The notes beneath the pieces are model-generated. The model was not told where the DNA came from. It searched no databases and saw only the letters and a program-made list of their open reading frames with translations. Shown here one piece after another: positions 50,565-60,751 of a stretch of 64,000 nucleotides of DNA. Every line of letters starts with the position of its first letter. Position 1 is the first letter of the stretch. Both the position numbers and the translations under genes were made by a program. This DNA is from Amyloporia xantha (Eukaryota > Basidiomycota > Agaricomycetes > Polyporales > Adustoporiaceae): the NCBI GenBank assembly GCA_036971615.1, contig JAYKKR010000017.1, positions 124,001 through 188,000 of the forward strand, in the 5' to 3' direction.

Positions 50565-51213
50565 TTTTTTTGGACAAATATATGCATTCCAGAGTATATC
50601 TGTATTAGCTCAGTCAATACATGTTGGATTGTCTTGAAAATTGGAGCACTGAAATTGCATTGTGAATCCAGAGGGGATGGTCAGCTCAGAATTTTAATAT
50701 AATAAGTTTGAACACTTCACAAGAAAGTCATCATGTAAACTCAATATATCTGGATTTCTGTGGTTCCTGGGTCTTTCTGGGTTTATCCCTGAATATAAAT
50801 TGTCCATAGCACTCATATAAAGGGAACTGCCAATTTATTTTGTGTGCACAATATTTCTGTTGGTGTCTGGAAAGATGGAAATCTGGCATGAAACAGTGCA
50901 AGAACTACAGGTCATATGAACAGGCTACAAAGAGCCAAAATAATTTGGCAGTTCCCTTTATATGAGTGCTATGGACAATTTATATTCAGGGATAAACCCA
51001 GAAAGACCCAGGAACCACAGAAATCCAGATATATTGAGTTTACATGATGACTTTCTTGTGAAGTGTTCAAACTTATTATATTAAAATTCTGAGCTGACCA
51101 TCCCCTCTGGATTCACAATGCAATTTCAGTGCTCCAATTTTCAAGACAATCCAACATGTATTGACTGAGCTAATACAGATATACTCTGGAATGCATATAT
51201 TTGTCCAAAAAAG
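50565..51213. mobile_element. MITE-like inverted repeat (278-bp arms, 93-bp loop)
   Basis: Arms 50565-50842 and 50936-51213 are reverse complements. The only mismatch I noticed lies close to the inner ends. The outer ends are CTTTTTTGGACAAATATATG and its inverse. The interior and arms are AT-rich and contain no CpG at all in my reading. There is no transposase and no clear target-site duplication. The right end stops 120 bp before the RPT6 start codon, so the element occupies or borders that promoter. It is probably a TIR-type non-autonomous transposon or a hairpin-type repeat. The family is unknown. Confidence 0.78.
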
Positions 51214-51333
51214 TCCCAGAGCTGTGACCTGCGTGATGGATGAATCACGGTCACACATTATCACGTGATGCTGAACGCGTACTCCTTCAGTCGCGAGTCT
51301 AGCACTGCACTGACAACACCATCTGCTTCCACC

Positions 51334-52134
51334 ATGCCTATTGCCATACACACGCCCGCACCTCCTGGGGGGATAAGGTCCTACTACCAGGCAAAAATTG
51401 AGTCTGCAGAGCTTGACATAAACCAGAAGACACAAAACTTGCGCCGGCTAGAGGCACAACGAAACGCACTCAACGCCCGAGGTTCGTGAATACTCCTGAT
51501 TCGCTTTAGTTGGCCTAAACGTTTGCACGTAGTCCGACTGCTTCGCGAGGAGCTTCAATTACTTCATGAACCCGGCAGCTATGTGGGAGAGGTCGTCAAG
51601 GTCATGGGTAAGAACAAGGTATTAGTGAAAGTGCAGCCGGAAGGGAAATACAGTGCGTAATCGCTTTGTCGTTCTGTTGGCTCTCTAGACTAAGTCACGA
51701 TCCAGTCGTCGACTTTGATTCCGACATTGATGTTACGACTCTAAAGCCAACACTACGCGTGGCGCTTCGTTCAGACTCGTACACAATCCACAAGATTCTT
51801 CCGAACAAAGTTGACCCTCTTGTGTCCCTCATGATGGTAGAGAAGGTGCCAGACAGCACATACGAGATGGTCGGTGGTCTCGACAAACAAATCAAGGAGA
51901 TCAAGGAGGTCATCGAGCTGCCCGTCAAGCACCCAGAACTATTTGAGTCTCTTGGGATTGCCCAGCCGAAGGGTGTGCTTCTGTACGGACCCCCAGGAAC
52001 GGGGAAGACTTTGCTCGCACGAGCCGTGGCACATCACACTGACTGCAAGTTCATTCGAGTGTCAGGATCGGAGCTAGTGCAGAAGTACATTGGTGAGGGA
52101 AGTCGGATGGTCAGGGAGCTCTTCGTGATGGCGA

Positions 52135-52165
<31 letters not shown>

Positions 52166-52864
52166 CGAAATTGACTCCATTGGAAGCTCAAGAGGAGAGA
52201 GCGGATCAGGTGGAGGAGATTCGGAAGTGCAGCGGACGATGTTGGAGCTGCTCAACCAACTTGACGGATTCGAGTCCACCAAGAACATCAAGGTCATCAT
52301 GGCTACAAATCGAATAGGTACGTATTCGTGCAATCCCGCGGTCCCAATCTCCCTAACATGTTCCTAGATATTCTTGACTCCGCACTGCTGCGACCGGGTC
52401 GTATCGATCGGAAGATCGAGTTTCCTCCTCCAGGTCCCGAAGCCCGAGTAGCGATTTTGCGCATTCACTCGCGTAAGGTACGGCTATTTAATACTTCTGC
52501 TGAAGAGCCGTTATTCACAGGATCTCTAGATGTCGCTTCAACGAGGTATTAACCTCCGCGCATTAGCCGAGAAGATGGGGCAGTGTTCCGGCGCTGAAGT
52601 GCGCGGTATTTGTACTGAAGCTGGTACGTGTGGAGTTATCTGATTATAGAGGTTTGTTGACGTGTTACCGGCAGGGATGTACGCATTGCGTGAACGGCGG
52701 CAGCACGTCACGCAGGAGGATTTCGAGTTTGCGGTGGCAAAGGTTCGTCTTCCCAACTTCCCTTTATCTCAAAGTTTAGGCAAAGGATCGACTGACGCTG
52801 CTCACTATAGGTTCTCAAGAAGAACCAGGAAGGAAACACGTCGGTCAACAAGCTGTTCTCTTAA
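51334..52864 (+). CDS. RPT6: 26S proteasome regulatory ATPase Rpt6 (Sug1/PSMC5)
   Basis: AAA ATPase of the 19S base ring, which unfolds ubiquitylated substrates into the 20S core. Exons: 51334-51481, 51533-51652, 51706-52317, 52368-52477, 52530-52623, 52675-52742 and 52811-52864 (1,206 nt, 401 aa, close to the usual 405). The N-terminal coiled coil ([20 protein letters not shown]) and OB domain ([17 protein letters not shown]) are followed by [20 protein letters not shown]. Walker A is GPPGTGKT, Walker B is [11 protein letters not shown], and [14 protein letters not shown] and [22 protein letters not shown] come next. It ends NTSVNKLFS, as Rpt6 does. Every functional residue block expected is present, so the gene is intact despite the repeat element just upstream. 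Confidence 0.97.
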
Positions 52865-53593
52865 TGGTTTTATCGTCTGTATCTGCGTATCGTACTACAA
52901 CTATTTCATGGACTATTGTCTCTTGTACTCACGCAGGGCGTTCTGATATTTTGGCAAGGATACGAAACGGCTTTCATTTACTGCTGTTGTCTCAAGAAGT
53001 GCTGTTGTCCATCGTTTGTACGGGCTAAGCTCATCACCAGTGACCAGTAGATTGCCTACCAGGTTTGAGCTACTGTTCTGAAATGTTGACGGTCTCATTT
53101 CGGCGGCTTTCGTCGTACCACCTGGACGTCGGCGTATGCGGATGTTCTCGAATCTCTGTCTTTATGCAACAAGCTTAATACAAGCTGTATTGAGAATTTG
53201 GCGACTGATTTGCAGACCGTGGGCGAGTCGCAGTAGCTCATACAGCTTTCCAGACGTAACCCATGTCCTAAATATCGTCACACATAGTATCTCGCGGTTA
53301 TATATACAGGAGGGAGGATCAGACGTCTCGGACAAGCCTAACAAATATATGTTGGAATCACGGGAAATTGCAGCAAAACCCCATCGCAGTTCGCTAAGCG
53401 TCCAAATTAACATCAAATATAACAGTATAACAACTTAGTACAGGTTAAAGTAGATCGTGCCAGTGCTGTGTGGTACAGCTATACATTGGACGTAAAGAGG
53501 AGTCATGCAGGACTACTATGTGAGATGCTAGGATGTCGGGTATGCAGTGTCCTGAGAAGTCCGTTGAGGTAGCCTTTCTATGCGTGATTTATG
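52865..53593. other. convergent intergenic spacer
   Basis: About 730 bp between the stop codons of RPT6 and TOK1. No repeat or gene was recognised. It presumably holds two 3' UTRs. Confidence 0.5.
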
Positions 53594-56500
53594 TTAGCGT
53601 CGATGCGGGGATGATGATCGAGTAGGAGATGGGGAGGGGCTAAATAATACAGAATTGCTAGGATGAGGTGAGGGTGAACTTGCTCGTGAAGGCGAAGATG
53701 GAGAGATACTTGGTGAGAATGAATCGTCAGATGCCCCTCTATGTGAGGATGGCGGAGGTGGCTGTGATGAGCTGGCGTTGACCGACATTTGGGACTCCGT
53801 GGGGACATTATTTTGACGGACGGGCTGGTCGCCAGCAGCGGAATCTCCGTTCATGGGGGTACTCGTGGCAGTTTTTGATTGCTGCTCCTCGTACAGTGCC
53901 ATAAGAGCATTGCGATCAGCGAGCGCTTCCAAAGCTCGCTCTGCAGATCCAATCATCTTTCTCAGAGTGCCTGGAAGAGGCATTTGTCAGGAGGGAGAGG
54001 TACTTGAAGGCATATGGCACTTACGTTCGATACTCAAGAGAAAAAGAGTCTAGAAAAATATGTACGGGAAATCTTCAGCACCAGAAAAGACGACACGCCT
54101 TGGTGGAAAACGCACGTGTTTAGCATCTTCATCCTGTAGGATTTCTCTCTTTACTCGGTCTCCGATGCCTTCTGACTTCACAATCTCGTCAAGTAGCTTC
54201 TTGAGTTCATCAGGAACGTTAGTCTGAGGACCTTCTCCAGGGAGATCAGAGTCATTGATGTCATGTCCTCCAGCGAAGTACTGCATATAATCATGAAAAG
54301 TTCGTGCTCGACGGACGATCTCAATCGGAAGTGCCTCCAATTGGCGTCGTGCGACTGCTCGTGCCTCCTCTAGCCTTGCAGCTGTGGACTCGAGGGCAGA
54401 CGGGTCGGGTTCAGGATCTCTTGCGGATCCATCTTCGACCATCATTTGACCAGCGTTCGACGCACGCTGTATGTTGAATTCCGCACGAGGTACTTTTGTC
54501 GATTGTAGCGCAGCCTTCTTGCGATATTTTGCAACGGCTTTGTCGAAAGCTCTCGAATGCATAGCGTCCTTGTATCGTGAAGAGCCAGCGTCTTCGATGA
54601 CTGGATGTAGAAGATACTCGGCATCATTCATTCGATAACCTTCCCAGCTCGATTTCACTTACCAGCTACCAAGATTGTCAGCGTACCAACACCAAACAAG
54701 GCCCACACCACGAAGATGGAACGGCCTGCCGGAGTCTGGGGGGTATAATCGCCAAAGCCAGCTGTGGTGAATGATTCCCAACCTATTGGCAGATCAATGA
54801 AGTTAAATAATGACAACACTAACAAACAATATTTCCCTCTCACAGAAATACAATGCAATGCCGTACGTCCAGCCTTCTGTTGCGCTGAATATAGCTGCAC
54901 CTACCTAACACGCAGAGATTATAAGAATATTCATTGTGAGATCGGCGACTCGGAAACTTACAAACCAGAAAAGCAGAAACACAGTCCAAGCAATCACGAG
55001 CTTGTGTTAAAATAATGTCTCAGCGAGGTATGGGCGAATATGCGCATATACCCTCACCTTCACCATATTTGCGTTCTTCTCCTCGTCGGCTACGGCTGAC
55101 TCGGCTTTCGTTAAAAGAATTGATGCTACCTGTTTTGCCCTAGCAGCAGCGGCACGTCCCCAGTAAAATCCAAGCCGTGAAACACCGCCAAAATGACTAG
55201 TCTCATGGGTCTCGTCTGAGGCGGCACCATTGGGTGCTTGTGCTGCATCAGCGTAGAGCTGCTTTCGATGTTCCTCGCGAATTCTCTCATCATGTTCTTC
55301 AACGATAGCAGTCTGCGCATTGACCTGGTCTTGCGCAGAAGGCCCCGGCAGGCCGATGTCTCGCCCGCTGATAGCCAAACTGACCTTTGTGAGTACGGAT
55401 GCCATCCGGCCAATCTGCGCATCCGTCGGGGTGTTCACTTGCGAGGGCCACCCACCATCCGGGAACGGGCCTGCACCGACTAGACGAGCCCCGCCCGAGG
55501 CGATCTGATTGGCAGGACTGACCTCCAGAAATTGATTGAGGGGGACACCCGCCTCCAGCGCTGCGGCTTCGAGCTGCTCGTGCGAAAGCGCCATGATGTT
55601 CAGGTGCATTCCGCGCGGGTGGCCAGGAACGTGCTGGGTTGGGCGCATCGAGGGGTCGGATGGAGGCCGCTCGCGTAGCCCAAGGAACGCAACGAAGCGT
55701 CTCATCCACGGCTGGTGTTCCGCCTCACCGGTCTTCCCCGGGAGGCCGACGAAGCGGACGCTGTCTTGGTTTCGCCTCCAGTCCTTGTCCGACATCCAGA
55801 CGGGCGAGCCCTGCTCCTTCAGGCGCCACGCGACCGCGTCTCGCCACCGCCTTTGCCAGTGTCGGAATCGCCGCGCTTCCCGTTTACGCGCACGCATGTT
55901 TCGCAATCGCTTGCGGTACCCGACCTCGAGCCCCTCGAGAACTGTGTCACGAGCGATTGAGATCACCATTCCGAGGATGACCATGCCGAACACAATGTAG
56001 CCACAGACGAAGACACGTCCACCGGTAGTGTGCGGGACGATATCGCCGAATCCGATCGTCTCGATGCAGACCGTCGAGAAGTACAGGCCGTTTATATAGC
56101 TGATTGACAGGAGCTGCGAGTTGATCACCGCGCCCAACGCGAGGTATAGCAGTAATACAATCACGAGAACCATCAAAGAACGCTGTTTGCGTGTCAGGCC
56201 ACTGCCTATATGCACCTTGAAATGAACTCTCAAGGCTTGCTGGTAATGAGGGAACACTCACCGTGATGTGAGAAATCGTGCACACGAACATAGTCGACAA
56301 TGAGGCTGACGTTGGTGATAGTGGACGCGATAGTCGAGCAAAGCGTCATCCAGAACGCCTGGCCATAAGTGTAGCCGTCGTTTGTGTCGTGCACTATTCC
56401 GAAGACAGTCACTGCCGTGATAGTAATTCCATCTATGTGTAATAAAATAAGCTTCAAACAAACGACGAGAGGGCCCCGCGTACCATGCACTGTGAGGAAG

Positions 56501-57240
56501 AAAATGCACAGCAATGTTGTTGGCTTGATCCACCTCTCTGCAAACCTCATAATCAAGCATATATTCGCAAGGACCGCGCATGCAATGGAGATACCCATGC
56601 CGACATTCAGGAGAACTGGGTTCGGGCGGGAATCTACTTCCTGGTTGTTTTCGGTTATGACATACCAATGTTCCGTAAGGCCGGGAATCTCGAGGAGGAT
56701 GGAAAAGGGTATGAGCACGCCCGAAACCATAGGAGAATAACGGTAGGTCGGGACGTATTCTTCGATCTCTGCTGGCGCAGGATACTTGGGGAACACGAAA
56801 GACTTGGCTCTTGCAAACCAATATTTCGCCGCGGTGGTAGTCGACCTAGTCAACGTGCGCGTGAAAGTTGAATCCGAGACCGTACTGTTGAATGTAGCAA
56901 AATGTCTGAAACGGCGGGAGCGTGTTTGCGATGGAAGGCGAGACAGGTCGTGTTCTCCTTCTTCATTCTCGTGTTCTTCTACTCCATCCTCCGCATCCTC
57001 CGCTGCATCCTCCGCATCTTCCACTGCGTCCTCCGCATCTTCCACTGCGTCCTCCTCTGCGTCCTCCCCCTCTCGCTGCTCTTGCACAATTCCCTCTTCG
57101 CCGGGAACTATGTTGTCGTTGGGATGGACATCTTGTCGCCGTACAAGCCTAATATCAGCTTTCTCGATGTCGTGCTGCCTTGTGGTCCTGTGTTTTCCGA
57201 GGAGCAGATATGTAGCCGCTACAATGGCGGTAAAGCCCAT
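53594..57240 (-). CDS. TOK1: two-pore outward-rectifying potassium channel (TOK1 family)
   Basis: Plasma-membrane K+ efflux channel with eight membrane segments and two pore loops. Exons: 57240-56484, 56432-56262, 56205-55064, 55000-54962, 54904-54844, 54782-54663, 54600-54095, 54049-54025 and 53970-53594 (about 1,065 aa). The first pore filter is ETIGFGDIVP. The second is FTTAGFGDYTPQTPAGRS, followed by VVWALFGVGTLTILVA. Between the pores lies a long basic cytosolic loop (YRKRLRNMRARKREARR...). After the last helix comes SSRYKDAMHSRAFDKAV, typical of fungal TOKs. The N-terminus has an acidic tandem repeat (EDAVEDAEDAVEDAEDAA). The frame is open upstream of 57240 without an ATG, so the true 5' end may include another exon. 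The intron at 56483-56433 (51 nt) is in frame and could be read through. The 45-nt intron at 54094-54050 is unusually short. Confidence 0.9.
57000..57080. repeat. in-frame tandem repeat in the TOK1 N-terminus
   Basis: Imperfect 15-bp/30-bp repeats of the GCATCCTCCGC / GCATCTTCCACTGCG type, coding on the minus strand for alternating EDAVEDAEDA units. They are prone to slippage and length variation between strains. Confidence 0.75.
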
Positions 57241-58063
57241 CTGTTGCTGTCCAAAAGACAATTTACGCAAATAAAAGGTCCAAGGGACCACATCTATAGC
57301 CTTGCCGACCCTATGCTATCAGTTTCGTCCTCTCTGTTCAAGCCCCACTGCGGACAGGGATTATGCAACGCCTGTCAATTGTACTTCAAGAGCGCCACCG
57401 ACGTAGTCCAGGAACTTCAGATCAAATATAGCAATTGGGAAGCAGTGGAATAGAGGTGGGTCGTCTAGTCCCAAATATCGCGAAGTAGATGTTGTACAAC
57501 GTTGAAGATGCCGTTGGAATCCATGAGGCCCTAATAAATGCTGTTCACTCGAGAGGCTCAAAATAGCAAGCACGTGCAAATTAGCGTTTCAACATCGGCG
57601 AAAAAGCGGTAGCGAAGATCTGAAAGGGCGCTGGTAAGCTTGTGCCTAATTCATTCCCAACACGCCTACGTAGGTATACTTGGTACTGATCATTGACAGT
57701 GAATATTGAATATTGAATATTGATGAATGGCCATTGTGCGTGCTTGACTGCAATCCCACAACTTCGCACAATAAGTCGAGTTCAAGCATCTTTTCCTTCT
57801 GCCCTATCCAGCTTCCCCACTTATAATTAGATTCATGGCTATAAATAACTCATGACACGCCGTCTATACTGCTGACATTGTGTCGGGGCTGACAATGAAC
57901 GTTGTGCTGCAGTCGTAACGCACTATGTATATTTACGACAGCTTATCTTATGAAAATTTAAGTGAAAAATCTAGGGTTCGCGAACTATTTCGATACCCCG
58001 AGTTACGCTGATCATCTTGATCCTTTATTCCCCCGCTGGGATTCCTTATTTTCAGAGTATACA
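57241..58063. promoter_or_regulatory. divergent promoter of TOK1 and URA5
   Basis: About 820 bp between the TOK1 ATG and the orotate phosphoribosyltransferase ATG. A short tandem repeat (TGAATAT three times) is at about 57700-57722. No other motif is claimed. Confidence 0.4.
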
Positions 58064-58809
58064 ATGTCGACACTAGACAAATATCAAACACAGCTCATTG
58101 AACATGCAATGTCTGTGGGTGCATTGAAGTTCGGTTCCTTTACTCTGAAATCCGGCCGGTATTTCCTCCACACTAACCATTCGCAAATCGTCTGCTTATA
58201 TCCTCCACTACCAGTATATCGCCGTATTTCTTTAACGCAGGCCTCCTCGCTGACGGACCGGTGCTCGACACGCTATGCTCCGCCTACGCTTCTACCATCG
58301 CAGCATCTCTAAAATCCTCCCCGGGGCTACCACCATTTGACGTCCTCTTCGGCCCTGCATACAAGGGTATCCCATTCGCGGCCGGTACAGCGCTTCTGCT
58401 CCATCGCGATCACGGCATCGACGTCGGATTCGCGTACGATCGCAAGGAGGCGAAGGACCACGGCGAGGGGGGAATCACAGTCGGCGCACCGATCAATGGC
58501 AAGCGGATACTCGTGCTCGATGATGTTGCGACTGCAGGCACGGCCATCCGGGGCGCGATTGATGTAGTCAGGAAGGAGGGCGGAGTGGTCGTCGGGGCTG
58601 TACTTCTACTTGACAGACAGGAGATCGGGAGAGAGGGCAAGAGCATGATCCAAGAAGTCGAGAGCGTCTTGGGTGGCGAGGGCAGTGTTCCGACGATTTT
58701 GCAGATGAAGCACCTGCTGGCTTGGTTAGAGCAGCATGGTCGAACGGAAGAACTGGCGGCTATGCGGGACTATTGGGACAAGTACGGCGTCAAGAATGCC
58801 ACGGAATGA
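58064..58809 (+). CDS. URA5: orotate phosphoribosyltransferase
   Basis: Fifth step of UMP synthesis: orotate plus PRPP gives OMP plus pyrophosphate, in the cytosol. Two exons, 58064-58158 and 58215-58809 (690 nt, 229 aa, standard fungal length). It begins MSTLDKYQTQLIEHAMSVGALKFGSF. The intron splits the conserved LKSGRISPYFFNAGLL, which confirms the splice sites. FGPAYKGIPFA is the orotate/PRPP loop region, FAYDRKEAKDHGEGG is the flexible catalytic loop with its Lys residues, and RILVLDDVATAGTAI is the PRPP-binding signature (VLDDV-x-TAGTA). It is a stand-alone enzyme, as in fungi generally, not fused to OMP decarboxylase. Confidence 0.97.
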
Positions 58810-59244
58810 AAACACTATATTGCAATGGGAAACTCGTCGTACTTCGGGCTTATACTGGGACAGATGTGAGCAAATGCTGAACAAGAGGGATATGATTAGC
58901 AAATTGTATTTCTACGTGATCCATAGGTGAGCCAATAATACTCATTGCGAACGTCATCCGTCTCAATTGCCATTCGTCTCCAGAGGCCTTCATGATAGTA
59001 TGAATCTACACTTCCGCGTAGAGTTGAGATCATAGCGTACATATATTATGCTGCATCAGTAATTTCGCTTGACTCAGCCACTGTAGTCTGCTACCCTTAT
59101 GAACCTCGGTCGTTCAGAACCACAGGCTGTACATAGTGAGTATTACACGGGATCGGGTATCCGCAATGGGATCGGTATCGGAAAATACAAATCGAGTGTT
59201 GTTGTGGACAATCTCGATAAACTACCTTGCCCCGCACATCTCCT
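58810..59244. other. intergenic spacer
   Basis: 435 bp between URA5 and the hydroxyacid dehydrogenase. Nothing specific was recognised. Confidence 0.45.
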
Positions 59245-60751
59245 ATGTCCGCCAGTATTCAATCGCTGTCTCGCCGTCTTTCCATCGTCACAGCGCACCT
59301 CCACAACAGCGCCATGGCCCGGCCCAAAATTGTCATAGCTCGAAATCTGGGCTCAGAGGTGATGCGCCTGTTCGAGCGGCCAGACTTAGATGTGAGTGGC
59401 GGCCTATCGCGATCGAATGATACATGTAGGCCAACGATCGATCTGGATGCAATGTGGTTTATGACACAGGTGGTCGCCTGGCATTCGGAGACGGAAGCTT
59501 GTGGGCGGAAATGGTTACTGGAGAATATTGCGGGTGCGGCGGGTGTACTAGTCATGTTGGCGGACAAGGTATGGCATGTTTGACCTCGACTCCATGATAG
59601 AGCCTTAACTTCCTTTCTGTAGGTTGATGTCGAGTTCTTGAACACCGGTACGTTACACACTCCAACGTTCGGCGGCACGCATGGTTCATGACCTACCAGC
59701 TGGACCAAATCTACGAGTGGTGTCGACTATGTCAGTCGGTTACGGTAAGAAATGCTCGACTGCATGATCACTTCCTTACTCATTTGTCCCTTTCCAGAGC
59801 ACGTCGATTTGCAGCAGCTTACCCAACGTGGCGTCAAGCTAGGGTATACGCCTGATGTCCTTACAGACGCAGGTAGGTCGTCTTCGCCCTGCCTATTCTG
59901 AACGCAATGTGACGGGCTCAATACAAGTGGCCGACCTCTCCATCATGCTGGCATTGATGGCCGGTCGCAATGCCCGTGAAACCGCCGCACTAGTCCTGAA
60001 TGGACAGGTAAGTGAGACCCGCTGGAACTATCCTGTGCTATCACCTATCTAGTTGTCAGTGGCCCGGCTATCCCTGGTCGCCCTTCGGGTTCTGCGGGCC
60101 ACAGCTCAGCGCAAACTGGATCCATCAGACTCGCACAGCAGGGTTCATTGGCTTTGGGCGAATCGCACAGGCGACCCTCGCCCGTCTCGTCCCGTTCGGA
60201 TTCACGCACTGTCTCTACAGTGGCAACCCGTCGTCCCCGCCCAATCCTGCCCGGGACGAGGACGTTGCGAGAAAGTTTGGCCTGCGCGGCGTGCGGCGGG
60301 TAGCACTGGACGAGCTGGCGCGCGAGAGCGACGTGGTCTTCGTCCTGGCGCCGGGAGAACCAAGCTTGCGACACGTTGTAAATGAGGAATTTTTGAAGAA
60401 GATGAAGACGACCGGCGTGTTGGTGAACACGAGCAGGGGGACGCTCGTGCACTCAGAGGCGCTTGCAAAAGCACTGAAGGAGGGGTGGATCTGGGGTGCG
60501 GGCGTGGACGTTGTAGAGGGCGAGCCCAACGTCGGAGAGGATCATCCTCTCGTCAAGGAGCCTCGGTACGAGCCCTTGATCAGTGTTAGGTTTTTTCTAA
60601 TGGTTTCGGCAATTCCAGATGCATTGTTCTACCTCATATTGGGAGCGCGACGACCGAGACGCGGTTGGGCATGGCTACAATGGCTGCGAAGAACTTGATA
60701 GCTGGTGTTTTGGGAGATACAATGCCTGCAGAGCTCGCGATGTCACGGTAA
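59245..60751 (+). CDS. D-isomer-specific 2-hydroxyacid dehydrogenase (glyoxylate/hydroxypyruvate reductase type)
   Basis: NAD(P)H-dependent reductase of glyoxylate, hydroxypyruvate or related 2-ketoacids. Eight exons: 59245-59391, 59470-59568, 59623-59647, 59700-59744, 59798-59872, 59928-60007, 60060-60565 and 60619-60751 (1,110 nt, 369 aa). Visible features are VVSTMSVGYEHVD, LGYTPDVLTDAVADL, the Rossmann GFIGFGRIAQATLARL, NTSRGTLV (catalytic Arg), GVDVVEGEP (Glu) and LPHIGSATTETR (catalytic His). The order and spacing match GRHPR-like enzymes. The first ATG gives a leader MSASIQSLSRRLSIVTAHL, Arg/Ser-rich and without acidic residues, as in a mitochondrial presequence. An in-frame ATG at 59314 (MARPKIVIARNLG) would give the usual cytosolic start. 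Confidence 0.94.
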
